From Seiridium cupressi (lineage: Eukaryota; Ascomycota; Sordariomycetes; Amphisphaeriales; Sporocadaceae), in NCBI GenBank assembly GCA_036674765.1, contig JARVKI010000136.1, positions 21,789 to 85,788 on the forward strand: DNA of 64,000 nucleotides, written 5' to 3'. Below, in pieces: positions 47,119 to 59,288 of the stretch (position 1 is its first letter; the number at the start of each line of letters is the position of its first letter). The translations under genes and the position numbers were made by a program. The notes beneath the pieces were generated by a model. The model was given only the letters and a program-made list of their open reading frames with translations, was not told where the DNA came from and did not search any database.

Positions 47119-48545
47119 CCAGAGGGGAGGTACGAGTGACTTTGGTCTCTTGACCTCGTCTCTTGGGGAGCTGGCTCCATTGGTAACCTGTCGCCAAGTG
47201 GGATAAGCTGAGCGGCAACGCTGGGAATGAAGAAGAGCACAGGCAGGCAAAATTGCGAGCCGCAACAGCTAGTTATTGGACAATGGGCTGAGCATGGTGT
47301 CAAGGAAATAATGCATTAGATTGGCAGCTCTTCTGTCTCTGGGATACATCGAACTCGGCGTTCAGCGTGATCATGCCTCCGAATATTATATCCTGTGCAC
47401 GAGCGACGCTTTGGATGGTGATTGTGAGGAGCTAGAAATGCTGTCTGGAGGGCTAGACTTAGTGAAACAGGTATCACTATACATCGACCCACACGGGCGA
47501 CGTGTTCGGAGTACAATACCGCGTGTTTGCGTCCGTATGGGTTTGCTCTCCACGACGTAGCTGGTGTATTCTTGGTGCTTATTCAGAGCTTGTGTACGTG
47601 AGAGCAGTGATGGAAAGGAGTGCAGAGAACTCCGGGCCTCCCACTGCGACGTGTATAGGCACACCAATCAAGCATGTAGTAGGTTGGTTGGAGGGATCCT
47701 GCAGCTAGCTGCCTCGTTGACACCATGCTGATCATTGGCCCAGTGCCATTCGCTACTGTCTAGAAAGGCTGTGTGGTTCAAGGCGGCTCGGCACGCCTTC
47801 CGATCTTGGCAGCCTCTATACAGTCGCCGGTCATCAGAACGCTTTAAGGGATAGAAAATCCTGAATGCTTGATCCACTTGGAACGGGCCACCATAGATTT
47901 TGTTGGGCTTCCGATACAAAGTACGCGTCTTGCTGTTATGGTTGCCATCGCTTGTTTGGTCCAGCAGGATCCCTTTGGCCCAGTATAGCAAACAAAGTCT
48001 TGGATACGTGAAACCAGAGCCTGGCTCAATTCCCAAGTCACGGCAATCGTTCTTGGCTACCTCTTATCCCATCCAGTTGATCGAGGTACAAGCTTTGCGA
48101 ATATGCAGACAAGTTGCACTGCATGCCGGTAAGCGGCGGGAGGCGACATGCCACCCAAATCGGGTAGTTGGCGTGGGCATCCGATTTTCCACCTGCCCGA
48201 AATAAATAGCTCGACAGTGTGCGGAATTGATGAGCAATATGTCTCGTTTCTTCGTGTTAAGCTGCAAGGGGAATATCAGACGAAAATGGGATGTCGTTCT
48301 CCATGATGTGCAGGTCGCAATAAGGGGATTGCTATAGGCAGTTCATGGCCTGCCTGCAGTGCCTTGCAGGTGGTTCCACCAGCCATAAGCCCGTGCTTTT
48401 TTGTTTTTTTTTGCGTTCCTTCAGACATATAAGAACAGAAACTGCTGGTTCTTGGCATTGATGTAGACACCACTTTGAGCACTCGTTGTGTCATCCCCAG
48501 GTCTGGACATAGGACAGCCGCATCGAGATCGCAACACCTCCAACG
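47119..48545. other. intergenic region
   Basis: About 1.4 kb with only short frames and no recognisable domain, RNA or repeat. The final part should hold the promoter of the carboxypeptidase gene. Confidence 0.5.
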
Positions 48546-50130
48546 ATGCCTTCTATCAGAAGCATAGCGGCGTGGATTGCCACGTCTGCTGGCATCGCTC
48601 TAGCAGTGCCGGCATCGTCACACGTGGACAAGCGATACATCGAAGTTCGAGACGAAATCACTTATAATGTCTTCGAACATGCAGCAACGGGCACGAAGAT
48701 GTCTTTTGTGAACAACTCCGGCATCTGCGAAACTACGCCGGGAGTCAACCAGTACTCGGGCTATTTGACTGTAGGAGATAGCATGAACATGTGGTTCTGG
48801 TGCGTAATTCGGTGCAGATGCCACGATGTGTTCTCATATGTCTAGGTTTTTCGAAGCTCGCAATAACCCAACCACTGCTCCTCTTGCGACCTGGTTCAAC
48901 GGCGGTCCCGGCTGCAGCTCCATGATCGGTCTGTTCCAAGAGAATGGACCGTGCCACTTTGTGGACAATGAGACTGAACCGTCAATCAACCCCTACAGCT
49001 TCAACGAGTATACCAACATGCTCTACGTTGATCAGCCCATCGGGGTGGGCTTCTCATACGGAGACGACACCGTCGTCTCCACTGTGACAGCTGCTCCCTT
49101 TGTGTGGAACCTCATCCAAGCTTTCTTCGCCCAGTTCCCGCAGTACGAGACACGGGACTTTGGTATCTTCACCGAATCATACGGAGGCCACTACGGACCA
49201 GAATTCTCACATTACATCGAGGAGAAGAACAGCGGAATTGGTAATGGTACTGTCGAGGGAGACAAGATTAACCTCATTGCCTTGGGCGTGAACAACGGCT
49301 GGTACAATCTGACGATCCAGGAGAAAGCCGCGATTGACTTTGCGGCAAACAACTCGTACCGCCCGCTCATCGACGAGGCGACTGCCACCAAGCTGTACAG
49401 TGCCTATAACTCTACCTGCCTACCCGCCATCCAGAAGTGCACGGCCACGGGCACCAATGCCGCCTGCATCGCCGCGGATACTGCCTGCGAGGGTCGTATT
49501 GATGAAGTCATCTACAACAGTGCCGACTTCGACCCCTATGATATCCGATCAGGCTCCAACGACCCCAACCCGCCGGAGACATACACTACCTATTTGGCAC
49601 GTGCGGGTGTGAAGAAAGCTATCGGCGCCGCAAGCACCTACAAGGAATGCGCTTCTAAGCCAGGTGTTGGGTTCTCGCTTACCGGTGATGGTAAGTTGGC
49701 TTCATAATGGCAAGATTCTTGGACCGTTACTAAAACCTTGGAACAGATGCCCGCTCCTTCCTAGAAACGCTATCAGAAGTCGTGCAGAGCGGTATCAGAG
49801 TGCTAACGTGGGCTGGCGATGCCGACTACATCTGCAACTGGGTTGGAAACTTCGGCGTGGCCAACGCAGTGGACTACTCCGGCCACGAAGAGTTCGCCGC
49901 CACGGACCTGGCGCCTTACACCGTTAACGGAATGGAGTTGGGTCAATTCAAGACAGTCGACAACCTAAGCTTCCTCAGGGTCTACGAGGCTGGTCATGAG
50001 GTTCCGTACTACCGTAAGTTCTGGCCTCACCAAGTTCCCGCGTACGCCTGCTAACAGATATGCAGAACCTGAGTTGGCTCTCCAGGTTTTCACGCAGACG
50101 ATGCAGGGCAAGGCGATCTCATCTACCTAA
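48546..50130 (+). CDS. S10 serine carboxypeptidase
   Basis: Four exons, 48546-48799, 48846-49690, 49747-50013 and 50066-50130, give 476 residues. A signal peptide ([19 protein letters not shown]) marks entry to the secretory pathway. The family blocks are all present. The oxyanion and substrate block is [12 protein letters not shown]. The catalytic Ser is Ser196 in [11 protein letters not shown], the catalytic Asp lies in [13 protein letters not shown], and the catalytic His is His450 in EAGHEVPYY. Several Asn-x-Ser/Thr sequons suggest glycosylation. The introns are 46, 56 and 52 nt long. The protein lacks a long propeptide, which fits a secreted acid carboxypeptidase better than the vacuolar carboxypeptidase Y precursor. 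Confidence 0.94.
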
Positions 50131-50392
50131 GATCACAAGTGGGTGCACATATTTTGCCTCGAGCTTCGCCGGGCCAGCTGGGAGTGAGAACAAAATTAGA
50201 TTCATGTTTGGTACTAGCCAATAGATCCAATTGAGAAGGGTCATATCGCTCCGAGTCATAACTCAATAATGCAGCCATGTATCATTGTTCCACACCCTTT
50301 CCCGGGCATCCGTGTCCCATGCTACCACATTATACCACATTTAATCCATTCCATCTCCGCTGAAGTGCTCGGCAGCACTACTGCACTTCCCA

Positions 50393-50536
50393 TCATGGTG
50401 GAAGGTATGCCTGAGCCTCTTTCTCCTCGGCCCTTTTATTCTCGTTCTTAAATCTGTATGCCACAAATACAGCAAGTAGCACGACAACAGCTATGATGAC
50501 AACCACAACGGCAGTTGGGGGACCTGTCTGCACCAT
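50393..50536 (-). CDS. 47-residue single-pass membrane microprotein
   Basis: A short open frame starts at 50536 (complement) and ends with TGA at 50393-50395. It encodes a short neutral N-terminus (MVQTGPPTA), one strongly hydrophobic segment (VVVVIIAVVVLLAVFVAY), and a charged Lys/Glu-rich tail (RFKNENKRAEEKEAQAYLPP). This is the textbook layout of a single-span membrane microprotein rather than chance. It lies 262 bp from the end of the carboxypeptidase gene in a convergent arrangement. Its role is unknown. Confidence 0.6.
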   Translation of the reverse strand: MVQTGPPTAVVVVIIAVVVLLAVFVAYRFKNENKRAEEKEAQAYLPP

Positions 50537-51330
50537 CCTCGATGTTCAATGATCCCTGTGTAGTTTTGTTTGGAGAGAACGGTTCGTGTTATTCCTTCGA
50601 GGTCGAGTGTCGATCGTGTGACGATAGAGATCACTAGTTGACCGTGTACGTATTTTCTCGAGTTTATATTTAACCGTTCTAGATGGGGAGGTGCATTGCC
50701 AAAGAATGAGTGCAAGAATCCGAAATCCAGTTGAAGTTATTCGGGCACTGTTTGGCTGTGTCTATTGTGGATCTTGATTGACCTAGTCCTTTTTTCTTCT
50801 TTTGTTCTAGGCCCCCCCCAAAAACAAAGATGACTCGTTAGTTCAATTGCAAACCTTCATTGTCAAGCAAGTGAGATGGCTGCTTGCATCAATCAGAGAA
50901 CGGTCATTCGGAGCGTGGACAGTGGTGGTAATGTTCTAGATGCTGTTGAATCTTGCACCACTCTCCGCTCTGCATTTCCCATCCAAGGTACCTAAAGAAG
51001 GCAATGTATTTCATTCAATATACATCATTATGTGTGCGCGCATGCGAGTGTCACATGAAATCTATCTGTACGAAGTATATCAGTAGCAATACTCTAGTCT
51101 TGGGTTCTACGCATTGTACAAGTTGAGCTGGACAGTATCCTGCTTCTCTTGAGTGACTATCATTCATAGAAGTAGTAAGATATCCTAGAGGATAAAACAC
51201 TATCGCGTTATTGGCTAAAATTCCAAATTCAAAGTGTCACGAACTAGACTGTGTCTCGACTTCATGAATCACTGAACACCATGAAGTATACGACGAGTGT
51301 ATAGTTGACCCTTTCGCATGCATTTCTTTC
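50537..51330. other. intergenic region
   Basis: About 0.8 kb with no gene seen. The part next to 50536 may be the 5' UTR or promoter of the microprotein. Confidence 0.45.
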
Positions 51331-52239
51331 TTAGTCAGCCTCTCCTAACGGCGTCCACTTCCCAGCTTCCACATCCTGTCGAATTCGCCGTCGTACCTCT
51401 CGGTCCGTATCAAAAATCTCGGCCTTCTTCATCCACTCCGCTTCCTCTGGCGTGTCAACGCGTCCAAGTTGAGCATTATTGTAAGGATATCGTCCATATA
51501 AATCCAAAGGCGGCTTGTGTACATCCATGAGACAGGCTAACCAGAACGCCCCGTCGGCGACACTACAGGGGCTGGTCGGCCCCTGATTTTTCAGCATGGT
51601 CGGGAAGCCATAAAGATCCCATCGCTTCTCGGGCTGGCCACGAATTGGATCATGGGTCTCGAAGATCTGCTCGACGAGCTTGCGGGTCTCATCGGTGAAG
51701 GAAACGGCCAGCTCCACCGCCGTTTCGTGGTGTACAAGGGGCGCGCCGAACCACAGGCGCACGAACACGAAGTAGTTGATAGAGACTGAGTTCTGCCAGC
51801 GGCTCCAAGAGGTCGGGTTCAGGTGCGCCGGTAGAGCCTGCAGCTGCTTGGCATATTCAAGGTCGATCTCAGCAAAGTAGCCATAGGTCCAGCGGGTGTC
51901 GACGCCCTTCAATAGGCTCCTCGTAGCCTGATCCAGTAACAACTGCAGCCCCAAGGCTTGCAACGGAAATTCCGTGTCGTCCGGCGGCGGAAGGACCTGA
52001 AATAGATCTGGCACACCGTCAAGTCCGAGCAAACTCAGTGCCTTCAAAGCTGGCCATGCCTTGTTCCGGAGTGCGTCGGAATCTCCCCGTTGTTCAAAGA
52101 AGATTGCTGCGATTGCTTCTCCAAGGTCGATTGTTTCCGTTTTCGAGAACGGAATGCGTGTATCAACGAGGAACCTGAAAAGCTCTGGTGTGAGAAGCGA
52201 CTTTAGATCTACCGTCATGGTTTCTTTTTGGCCTGTCAA
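51331..52239 (-). CDS. DUF924-like protein
   Basis: A single exon encodes 302 residues, with Met8 as an alternative start. The helical middle reads FPLQALGLQLLLDQATRSLL and the C-terminal part PPLDLYGRYPYNNAQLGRVD followed by TPEEAEWM. These two blocks follow the pattern of DUF924, whose members carry an LLLDQ-x-PR block and an RFGRFPHRN-x-x-LGR-x-ST-x-EE block. The biochemical role of DUF924 is not known. The fungal protein is longer than typical bacterial members. No signal peptide or membrane segment. Confidence 0.65.
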   Translation of the reverse strand: MTGQKETMTVDLKSLLTPELFRFLVDTRIPFSKTETIDLGEAIAAIFFEQRGDSDALRNKAWPALKALSLLGLDGVPDLFQVLPPPDDTEFPLQALGLQLLLDQATRSLLKGVDTRWTYGYFAEIDLEYAKQLQALPAHLNPTSWSRWQNSVSINYFVFVRLWFGAPLVHHETAVELAVSFTDETRKLVEQIFETHDPIRGQPEKRWDLYGFPTMLKNQGPTSPCSVADGAFWLACLMDVHKPPLDLYGRYPYNNAQLGRVDTPEEAEWMKKAEIFDTDREVRRRIRQDVEAGKWTPLGEAD

Positions 52240-52772
52240 TTGGCAGGTAATTTATCACGGGGTCGAATACGCAGTTTAAAATTGTATCAGTATTCAAAGG
52301 CGAACCGTGGGTATCACGAAGTTATACTGGTTGAGGCAATTGCAAGGAAAGCAAAGGAGCGGCGCATCCTGCATCGAAGGTGGGGGGCCCATGACGATGC
52401 TGACGCCTCAACTCCTCAGATACAAGGGGCTATCGTAGGAACTTCTCTGTAATCGTGCCACAATTGGCTACATCTAAGGTTTGTCATGCGATGATGTGGG
52501 TGGGTGGAATGCTTATTATCATATAAATTGTGGAACGACAAGGTTTCAGTATAGGCAGTAGCCATCCAGTGCATTAATTAATATTCTGCCTGGTCAGGTA
52601 TTACGATAAGAAGTCCCCACCGATATTCTCCATCAGCGAGCCGTCGTGGCTCTTCTTTGACCCACTGCAGTGATAGTATTGAGATGAGTTGCGAGAGCAT
52701 CCTTTGAGCCAGCCTCGACAGCCTAGGTTGCCTGTGAGAGGATATGGTGTTGGCAATAATTCGTGCTCAAGT
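52240..52772. other. intergenic region
   Basis: A 533-bp gap between the start of the DUF924-like gene and the end of the transporter gene. No gene seen. Confidence 0.5.
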
Positions 52773-54856
52773 TTACTTATCAGTCGTGTGATGTTCCAAC
52801 TCCGCTTGCTCGCGCGCTTTACGGTGGACCGCTTCGATGTCGATAGCAGTTTGAGTGGACCCGAATACTATGCATCGTGTTAGTATCTAGGACCTCTCCG
52901 ATGATATGATGCTCGACTTACATTCCTCCATCTCCTCGAGAGATTTGCCCTTGGTCTGCCAGTAGTGGTCAGTATTGCGACTGATATTGCGTATGGGGAG
53001 CATACTTCTTTAATAAAGAACCATGCGTATACTGCTAACGCCCAGTTGAAGATACAGAACATGAGGAAAGTGCGCCATCCGATGTTGTTGATTGCGTATG
53101 GCGTTGCTTGAGAGAAGACAAAGTTGAACAGCCATTGTGTTGCAGTACCAACTAGCACAATTTGATTAGACTCTTTGTTGTACGACTGGGTAGTCTCCAT
53201 ATCTTACCTGCAATACCGGCCTCACGTAACCTGGTAGGAAATATCTCACCCATGTAGAGCCACGAGACTGGACCCCACGAGATATTGTAGGTCACTTTGA
53301 TAAAGTTAGCCCCATCACTTGGTTCCCGGACGAATGGTTAATTAAGTGTTCACTCACTTGCTTCTAGGTAGACCATCGCCACGGCAGCGGCTCCAGTGCT
53401 TGTGAACCCTTGACCAGCCACTGGTGGGTGCGTAGCCGTCAAACAGGCAATGATAAGCATGTATGAGCCCATGAGAAAAGCTCCGCCGAGAAGAGAGCCG
53501 CGACGTCCGATGCGCTCGACGAGGAACAGAAGGAAGAACAGGCAGGAGACAACCTTGACGACACCAAAGAAGCCACTGATGTATAGACTCTGACCCCCTG
53601 CGCCGATAGCCGTGAAAACCTGGGGTGCGTCTGTTGAGTTTGTCAGTGAGTATTGCACAACCAAAAGCTCTAGAGACTTTACAGTAAGCTAGTGAGGTGT
53701 TTCCAGTGAGTTGTACACCTAGATATTCATTAGTGATACGTCCACGCGAGGGATTGATATTTAGAGCTCACCGATCTGGATCGTGATCACAATGATGAAG
53801 CGGTAGCGGTTGGCCGGTAGGATAGCCTCCTTCCAGGTGAAGCCTTCCGTCACTCTCTCCTCCTCGTATATGCCTGCCATAATCTCGGCGAATCTGCCTG
53901 TGTCAGCATGTGTATTGGCGTAGCTCGAGTGATAGGCAATCCATACTCCTCCTGAACTTCAGTGGTGTTCTCGCCTCCCCGAACCCAGACGAGAGACTGT
54001 AGTGCCTCATCTGTTCTACCCTTTTTCGCCAGCCAGCGTGTGCTCTCCCTCGTTAACAACATGCCCAGCCCAAGAATTCCGCCGGGTACCAGCTGAAGCC
54101 CAATAGGGATCTGCCATTGAGACGTCGTAGCTCCCATGTGTATGGATACGCCCTTGAAGCCTTTGGGTTAGCCGCGAGTCACGTAAAACGAGGAGATGTG
54201 TCCATCTGGCAGGGTCTAGAAACACTACCGATGACGCAAGCCCGGAAACGGCAGCAATCCTACAGGCACTCACATAATCTATCCAATAGGATGTCATAAC
54301 ACCGAGGGTGAAGAAGAACTGGAACATGGAGCCTAGTGTGCCACGGATGTTCTTGGGTGCCATCTCTGCGCTGTACATGGGAATGATAACGGTCGCCATT
54401 CCAACACCAATTCCGCTAATTACGCGGGCGACGTAGAAGGCAGCCAAGGAGTGAGTGTTGATGACCTGGATGACGCCGCCAATATTGAATATCACAGATG
54501 CAAGCACAAGGGACCACCGTCGGCCAAACCGAGCAGTGAATGGCCAGATAAAAAAGCAGGAAAAGAAAGCTGTTGTATTTTAGTGTCGTGGCCGGAGCGA
54601 CAGTGTGACTGAGGGATGGGAGAAATCGGCCTGGCTTCAACATTGAGTCGACTGACATACCTCCTGCTTGCAACAAACTCGTCGCATTGGATGCTACTGT
54701 TGCCTTCTGGGCTGTTCCGTATCCGAAATCGTTCTGGAACGAGGCAAAGGTGAGGACGCCACCAATGACACCGGTGTCGTAGGCAAAGAGGAACGAGCCT
54801 GCGCAGCACAAGGCCACCAAGTAAATGGCCCTGAAGTTGCCCAAAGCTTTCTCCAT
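52773..54856 (-). CDS. MFS sugar transporter
   Basis: A twelve-pass sugar porter of the major facilitator superfamily at the plasma membrane. Ten exons: 54856-54661, 54569-54274, 54152-53947, 53893-53772, 53718-53683, 53630-53358, 53294-53208, 53151-53006, 52955-52922 and 52867-52773. They sum to 1491 nt and 496 residues. Landmarks in order are FAYDTGVIGGVLTF (segment 1), RFGRRWSL (loop 2-3), VARVISGIGVGMATVIIPMY, RESTRWLAKKGR (PESPR-type block), VERIGRRGSL (loop 8-9), WGPVSWLYMGEIFPTRLRE, and KETKGKSLEEMEE at the end (PETKG-type block). The ninefold splicing was solved by frame and by these blocks. The gene is divergent from the Zn2Cys6 regulator at 55937. The sugar transported cannot be deduced. 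Confidence 0.93.
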
Positions 54857-55936
54857 CGCGCGGCGGGAGGAACGCGTCGGAATGCAAACAATACGATCGA
54901 ATCAAATCAAATATCTTCCAACGGTTATGCTATCTTCGAATGGCCTGATAGCACTCCGACGAGCCGTGCAAATGCTGTATCAACAGTCACAAGCCCAGCA
55001 CAGGACAGTCGAGTTTGCGAGGTGGGCTCTCTGTGTTTGATGCGTGCAGCAAGTCCCCGGACATGTTATATACAGCACGTTGTAGAGCAGGGTAGCCCTG
55101 AAGGAAGACCATAATCGAATCAGCAATGACCTGTATGTGGAGGAATCCAGCAGGCGAATAAAATTGGATCGACCAGGTTGCCCTCCTACCCCCAGCTTGA
55201 GGGCACCGAGTACCGAGCCCGAAGAAAGGCACTTGGCGCTAGGTCAGTATTTTAGCGAATATTGGGTAACACCATAGCTCCCGTGTCAAGGAGCCCCATG
55301 GCGTATCCGGTCGCAGTAGCAGTGAGCCACCGGAATATACCAACACCAGTGAGGACAGCCTTGGGCGCTGCTGTGCTTCGTCGGCCCGCTGTTTCGCTCA
55401 ATGCAGCCGCGTCGCCCTGGCCCAGCAGCCTGGGGCTGGACTGGAAGCTGGAGCATGCAATGCCGTGCTGAAATGGTGTGATCGTGCAATCCGCCCTAGG
55501 GATTGCGCAACCTCGGACCCTTGCCTCTTATAGCGGGTCAATTGAACATGTCCCCAAACGATGGGTACATAGCCGTGCCTATCTCAGTCAATTCAAACTC
55601 AGTTCTCAAGGGGTTTGGCTCCCTGTCCTTGGCATGGTCTATGGCGGAAGCCGCGGACGTCTGCGCAAGCGTCCAGGCGATCACAACAGCCTCCGTCTTG
55701 ACCCGGGTTCCTGCAATCTCTGCCCCGGACCGAGGCCCCGCTTGTTAAGGACTCGGAGATCTGCGCTTGCTCATTAGCGCGGTTGGGATGTCGTCAAATG
55801 GCGTCAAAAGACTCGGGCAAGCCGGTAGCCGGTCTTAAATGACGATGATTGGACTTTGATTCACACCTCGCGGTCTCGAGGGTTCTGACAGAGTCCTCAG
55901 GACAGGGGGAAATGCCACCGTTGCGCTCCAACTCTC
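54857..55936. promoter_or_regulatory. divergent promoter between transporter and regulator
   Basis: This 1,080-bp gap separates the start codons of the sugar transporter (minus) and the dual Zn2Cys6 regulator (plus). The arrangement is typical of a pathway-specific regulator controlling its neighbour. I did not find an unambiguous inverted CGG pair, so the binding site is not located. Confidence 0.45.
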
Positions 55937-58219
55937 ATGGACAACATCTTGAGACCACTCCGTCCGGTGGAGGGTGCCAACAGAACTCCAGGGCAACCAC
56001 CGCGCCTTGAACCGACCACGTCAATAGCAACAGCATCACCCGCACCCTCCCCGGCGGCCACTAACACGTCAGACTCGTCCAAGAAACAGACATGCCTGCA
56101 ATGCCGGGTGAGAAAGGTCAAGTGCGACGGGAGGCAGAAGACTTGTCAGAATTGCGAGCGTTTGGAGTTTGAGTGCTCTTTTCAACAGTCGCCTGGACAG
56201 CCCGCCGCTCCGTACGCCGCAAAGCTTCCGGAGCGCCGCCGGCGAATGCAGGCGTGCCTGGCTTGTCGCAGCAAGAAAATCAGATGTTTGGGAGAGCTTC
56301 CAGAATGCTCCAACTGCACCAAGAAGGGGCTCGTGTGCTCGTACCCTGAGCCCAGGAAAAAGGTGCCCACTGCTGGCTCGAGCCATGGCGGAGACGGTTA
56401 CGCTGCGCTGTCCGCAGATCATGACGGCCACTCTGATTTGGATGTGACCGGGTCGACAGGAGAGGCTGCTCTCGACCAGGATACTCTGACTGAGCTCGTC
56501 GAAGACTACTTCCGACACCTTTACCCTCTGCCGTCTTATGCCTTTCTGCACAAGGCGACTGTGGTACAGCGCTGCCAGGACCGGACCATCGATACTCCAT
56601 TGAAGCTGGCCATATGTGCCACCACGTCGTTGCTACTCCGGCGCACCTCGTTGTGTCATGATATCTGGATACAGCTGGCCGAGCAGTCCATCCTGCAGCA
56701 CTTGGGACAGCCGTCCATCTTTCGACTTCAAGCCCTTCTCCTTATAGTCCGCTACCGAATCGAAAGCGGAGACTTTCCGACGGCTTTCATGCTGGCTGCC
56801 CTGGCTGCAAGGTCCGCAGTAGGTCTGCGATTGAACTTTGAGCGTGCAGAGTTACCTCCCTTGGCCCAGGAGGCGAGAAGACGGCTCTTTTGGTCGCTAT
56901 TCCTACTCGACGATTTCTTCTGCGTAGGTCTCAGGGAATTTGAACTCTGCCCTCGGGAAACAATACATCTACAACTCCCCTGTGACGAGGAACTCTTTGA
57001 AGTAGGCAAGCACTGTCGTACCGGAACACTGCAACAGGACCCACTGGAAGTGCCAGCGACGATTGGCTTACGGGGAATATTCTTGAGACTTGTGTCATTG
57101 CGAAGAGAAGTGATGAGGTAGGTGTTGTCAGCTCCTCCCTTCGACGTCTGGAGCTAACATCTACGAAGGTTCATCCGCCGGGTTGGCTTGAAAGAATTGC
57201 AACCCAGCTCAATAGGCGCCTCGATACAACGATTCGAGCAAGAGCTGAAATGCCTACACGCCGGACTGAGTCAGTCTGAGCAGTACTCCGTTTTCAACTT
57301 GGTCAATTGCAAGATGCAGACGCAGTTCATTATGCTACATCTGTCCTGGAACCAATGCTTTTGTGACCTTTACAGACAGTTCCTCAGTGGGTTCAGTGAG
57401 GCTGCTCCTTCCCCGGTGCTCGCTGGCATACCCCCGGCGAACAAGCAGATGATGCAACAGCGCTGCGTGGAGCACGCCGAGAACAACATCCAGATTGTGA
57501 CAGATTTCTGGAATAACTGCAGTCGCAGCTTCATCCTGGAACGCGACACTGCTGTGTGCGCTTTTGAGGCTGCGCGCATAGTCATGTACACCGCCAGCCA
57601 TTCATCAAATTGGTCAATGATGGACACGGGCATTAGAAAAGGCCGACTGTGCTTGGACTTGATAACACATTTCTTCAGCCAGTCAGCTGCAACAAAGGCA
57701 TTGGTGCGTATGTATCAACCCGAAACTAGAATGCCGTGCTAATTAGAATAGCGGAACAAACTAGAGAGGATCATCAGTGGATACTCGGATCGCCTGGCGC
57801 TGCAGAACAAGGAGGCTCTGAGGGAACCAGACCCTCCAGAGACGCGCCCATCCGGAAGAATATCACAATACGCAAACTCGCGGCAGAGGCTATCTGTGCA
57901 GAGCCTACTCTTGCAGTCCGACTTTGTGGACGACAGCGATCAGATCGCGGTCCCGGCTCAAACATCAGGGCCTCACAACCCACGGCGGGAAGATTCCAAT
58001 CCAAAAAGTCAGGGTGCTTCAGCGGAGACAAGCGCCGATGTGCCTGCTCTCGATGATAGGATGTCTCTTGACGAGGTGCCCGAAGAGACTGCGACGCCCC
58101 ATGGGATTGAGGGCTATGAGGAGACCGGAGTGGAACTAAACCCCTGGATGGGGTTTCCAGGGAAGGACGATGTATACGGAATACCTGGTCTTTCAGGAGA
58201 CCTCGACGCGGAATATTGA
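55937..58219 (+). CDS. transcription factor with two Zn2Cys6 clusters
   Basis: Three exons, 55937-57117, 57169-57703 and 57752-58219, encode 727 residues. Two complete binuclear zinc clusters are present, both with Cys-x2-Cys-x6-Cys-x6-Cys-x2-Cys-x6-Cys spacing. The first spans Cys53-Cys80 (CLQCRVRKVKCDG) and the second Cys107-Cys134 (CLACRSKKIRCLG), separated by a basic linker (LPERRRRMQA). Most fungal members have one. The fungal-specific regulatory region begins near residue 190 (LVEDYFRHLYPLPSYAFLH) and includes RLFWSLFLLDDFFCVGLREF. The C-terminus is acidic. The acceptor at 57751 was chosen because it alone continues the frame (KAL to RNKLERII). The gene is divergent from the sugar transporter. 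Confidence 0.93.
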
Positions 58220-59288
58220 TATATTACTCATATCGGCATCGTATTCTTCCGACAGGGCCTACTAAGGCTACTGTAGGGTCTTCTTGGGTCATGGGGGCCA
58301 CGGCGTCACGGGGAGTTGCATGGCTGCATTTCCGATAGTAATGTGGCAAAATGAGAACGATAGAGAAGAGTGGGATGTATGCAATCCTGTCATGGTATTA
58401 TCGAATGGCACTACGATCAAGCTGAGAATCACAGCCGGACTTGGTGTTGTAATCTCATCCGACCTTTCACATACCTGTGACTATACACTGAAGTGATTCA
58501 AGCACCTCTATCCACCGTGAATTTGTACGACTACTCAATCAGCGCCGACATAAGCCTGACTAAAAGATCGTTCGGCGGACGAGTGTGTTTTATAAATTTA
58601 GCGCTAGGCTATGCTCCGCAGGTTGATCCAACCACACAATTCCGGAAACACGCCTATGACTTTTGCCATCCCAATTCAAACATGATGGACACACCGATCT
58701 TAGTCTGCCTTATTCTTCTTTTTGTCTTTGCGTTCGGATCACTCATCGCGGGCATCATCCTTCGTAATATTGAGGATCTACCGGCAGCAACGTAACTTTT
58801 CGACCTCACCATAAAGCTCGCATCTCTGCAAGGCGTGTCAAGTAAGCTACGTTAAGTATCTTAACATTCAAGTCTCTGGAATGCCATTTTGTTCGGGGAT
58901 GGCGCTTGCTGGATTGAATCGGGACATGACAGGCAGCTTCGTTGCTGTTCGATCACACCACAAACTCCACAGTACGCACGTGGTAGCTCTGGAGGTACTT
59001 TGGGGGGATCTCTACTATAAGGACTTATACATTGTGGAGTATTGGTTTCTGTGGTTAACCTGATGGCACTTTCTTCCGGGGCACCCCCGACCCGCAGGGT
59101 TTTCTCGTACGGCGATTGAGGAATACAATGAGGCCTATTCGTAGTACGCTTGAATAGACGAATACACAAACACCATTACTAAAAGAAACTCCATTGTGCT
59201 ATGGTTTTGAGTTACGAAAGGAACGCAGTAGTTTATTTCGCTGAAGTATGGATATCATCATTACATTAATACATCATGATAGATCGCA
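58220..59288. other. convergent intergenic region with small membrane frame
   Basis: Between the 3' ends of the regulator and P450 genes. A plus-strand frame ending at 58795 contains, from about 58682, a short stretch with one hydrophobic span (TPILVCLILLFVFAFGSLIA) and a short charged tail. It could be another microprotein, but the frame extends upstream and the start is uncertain. Confidence 0.4.
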
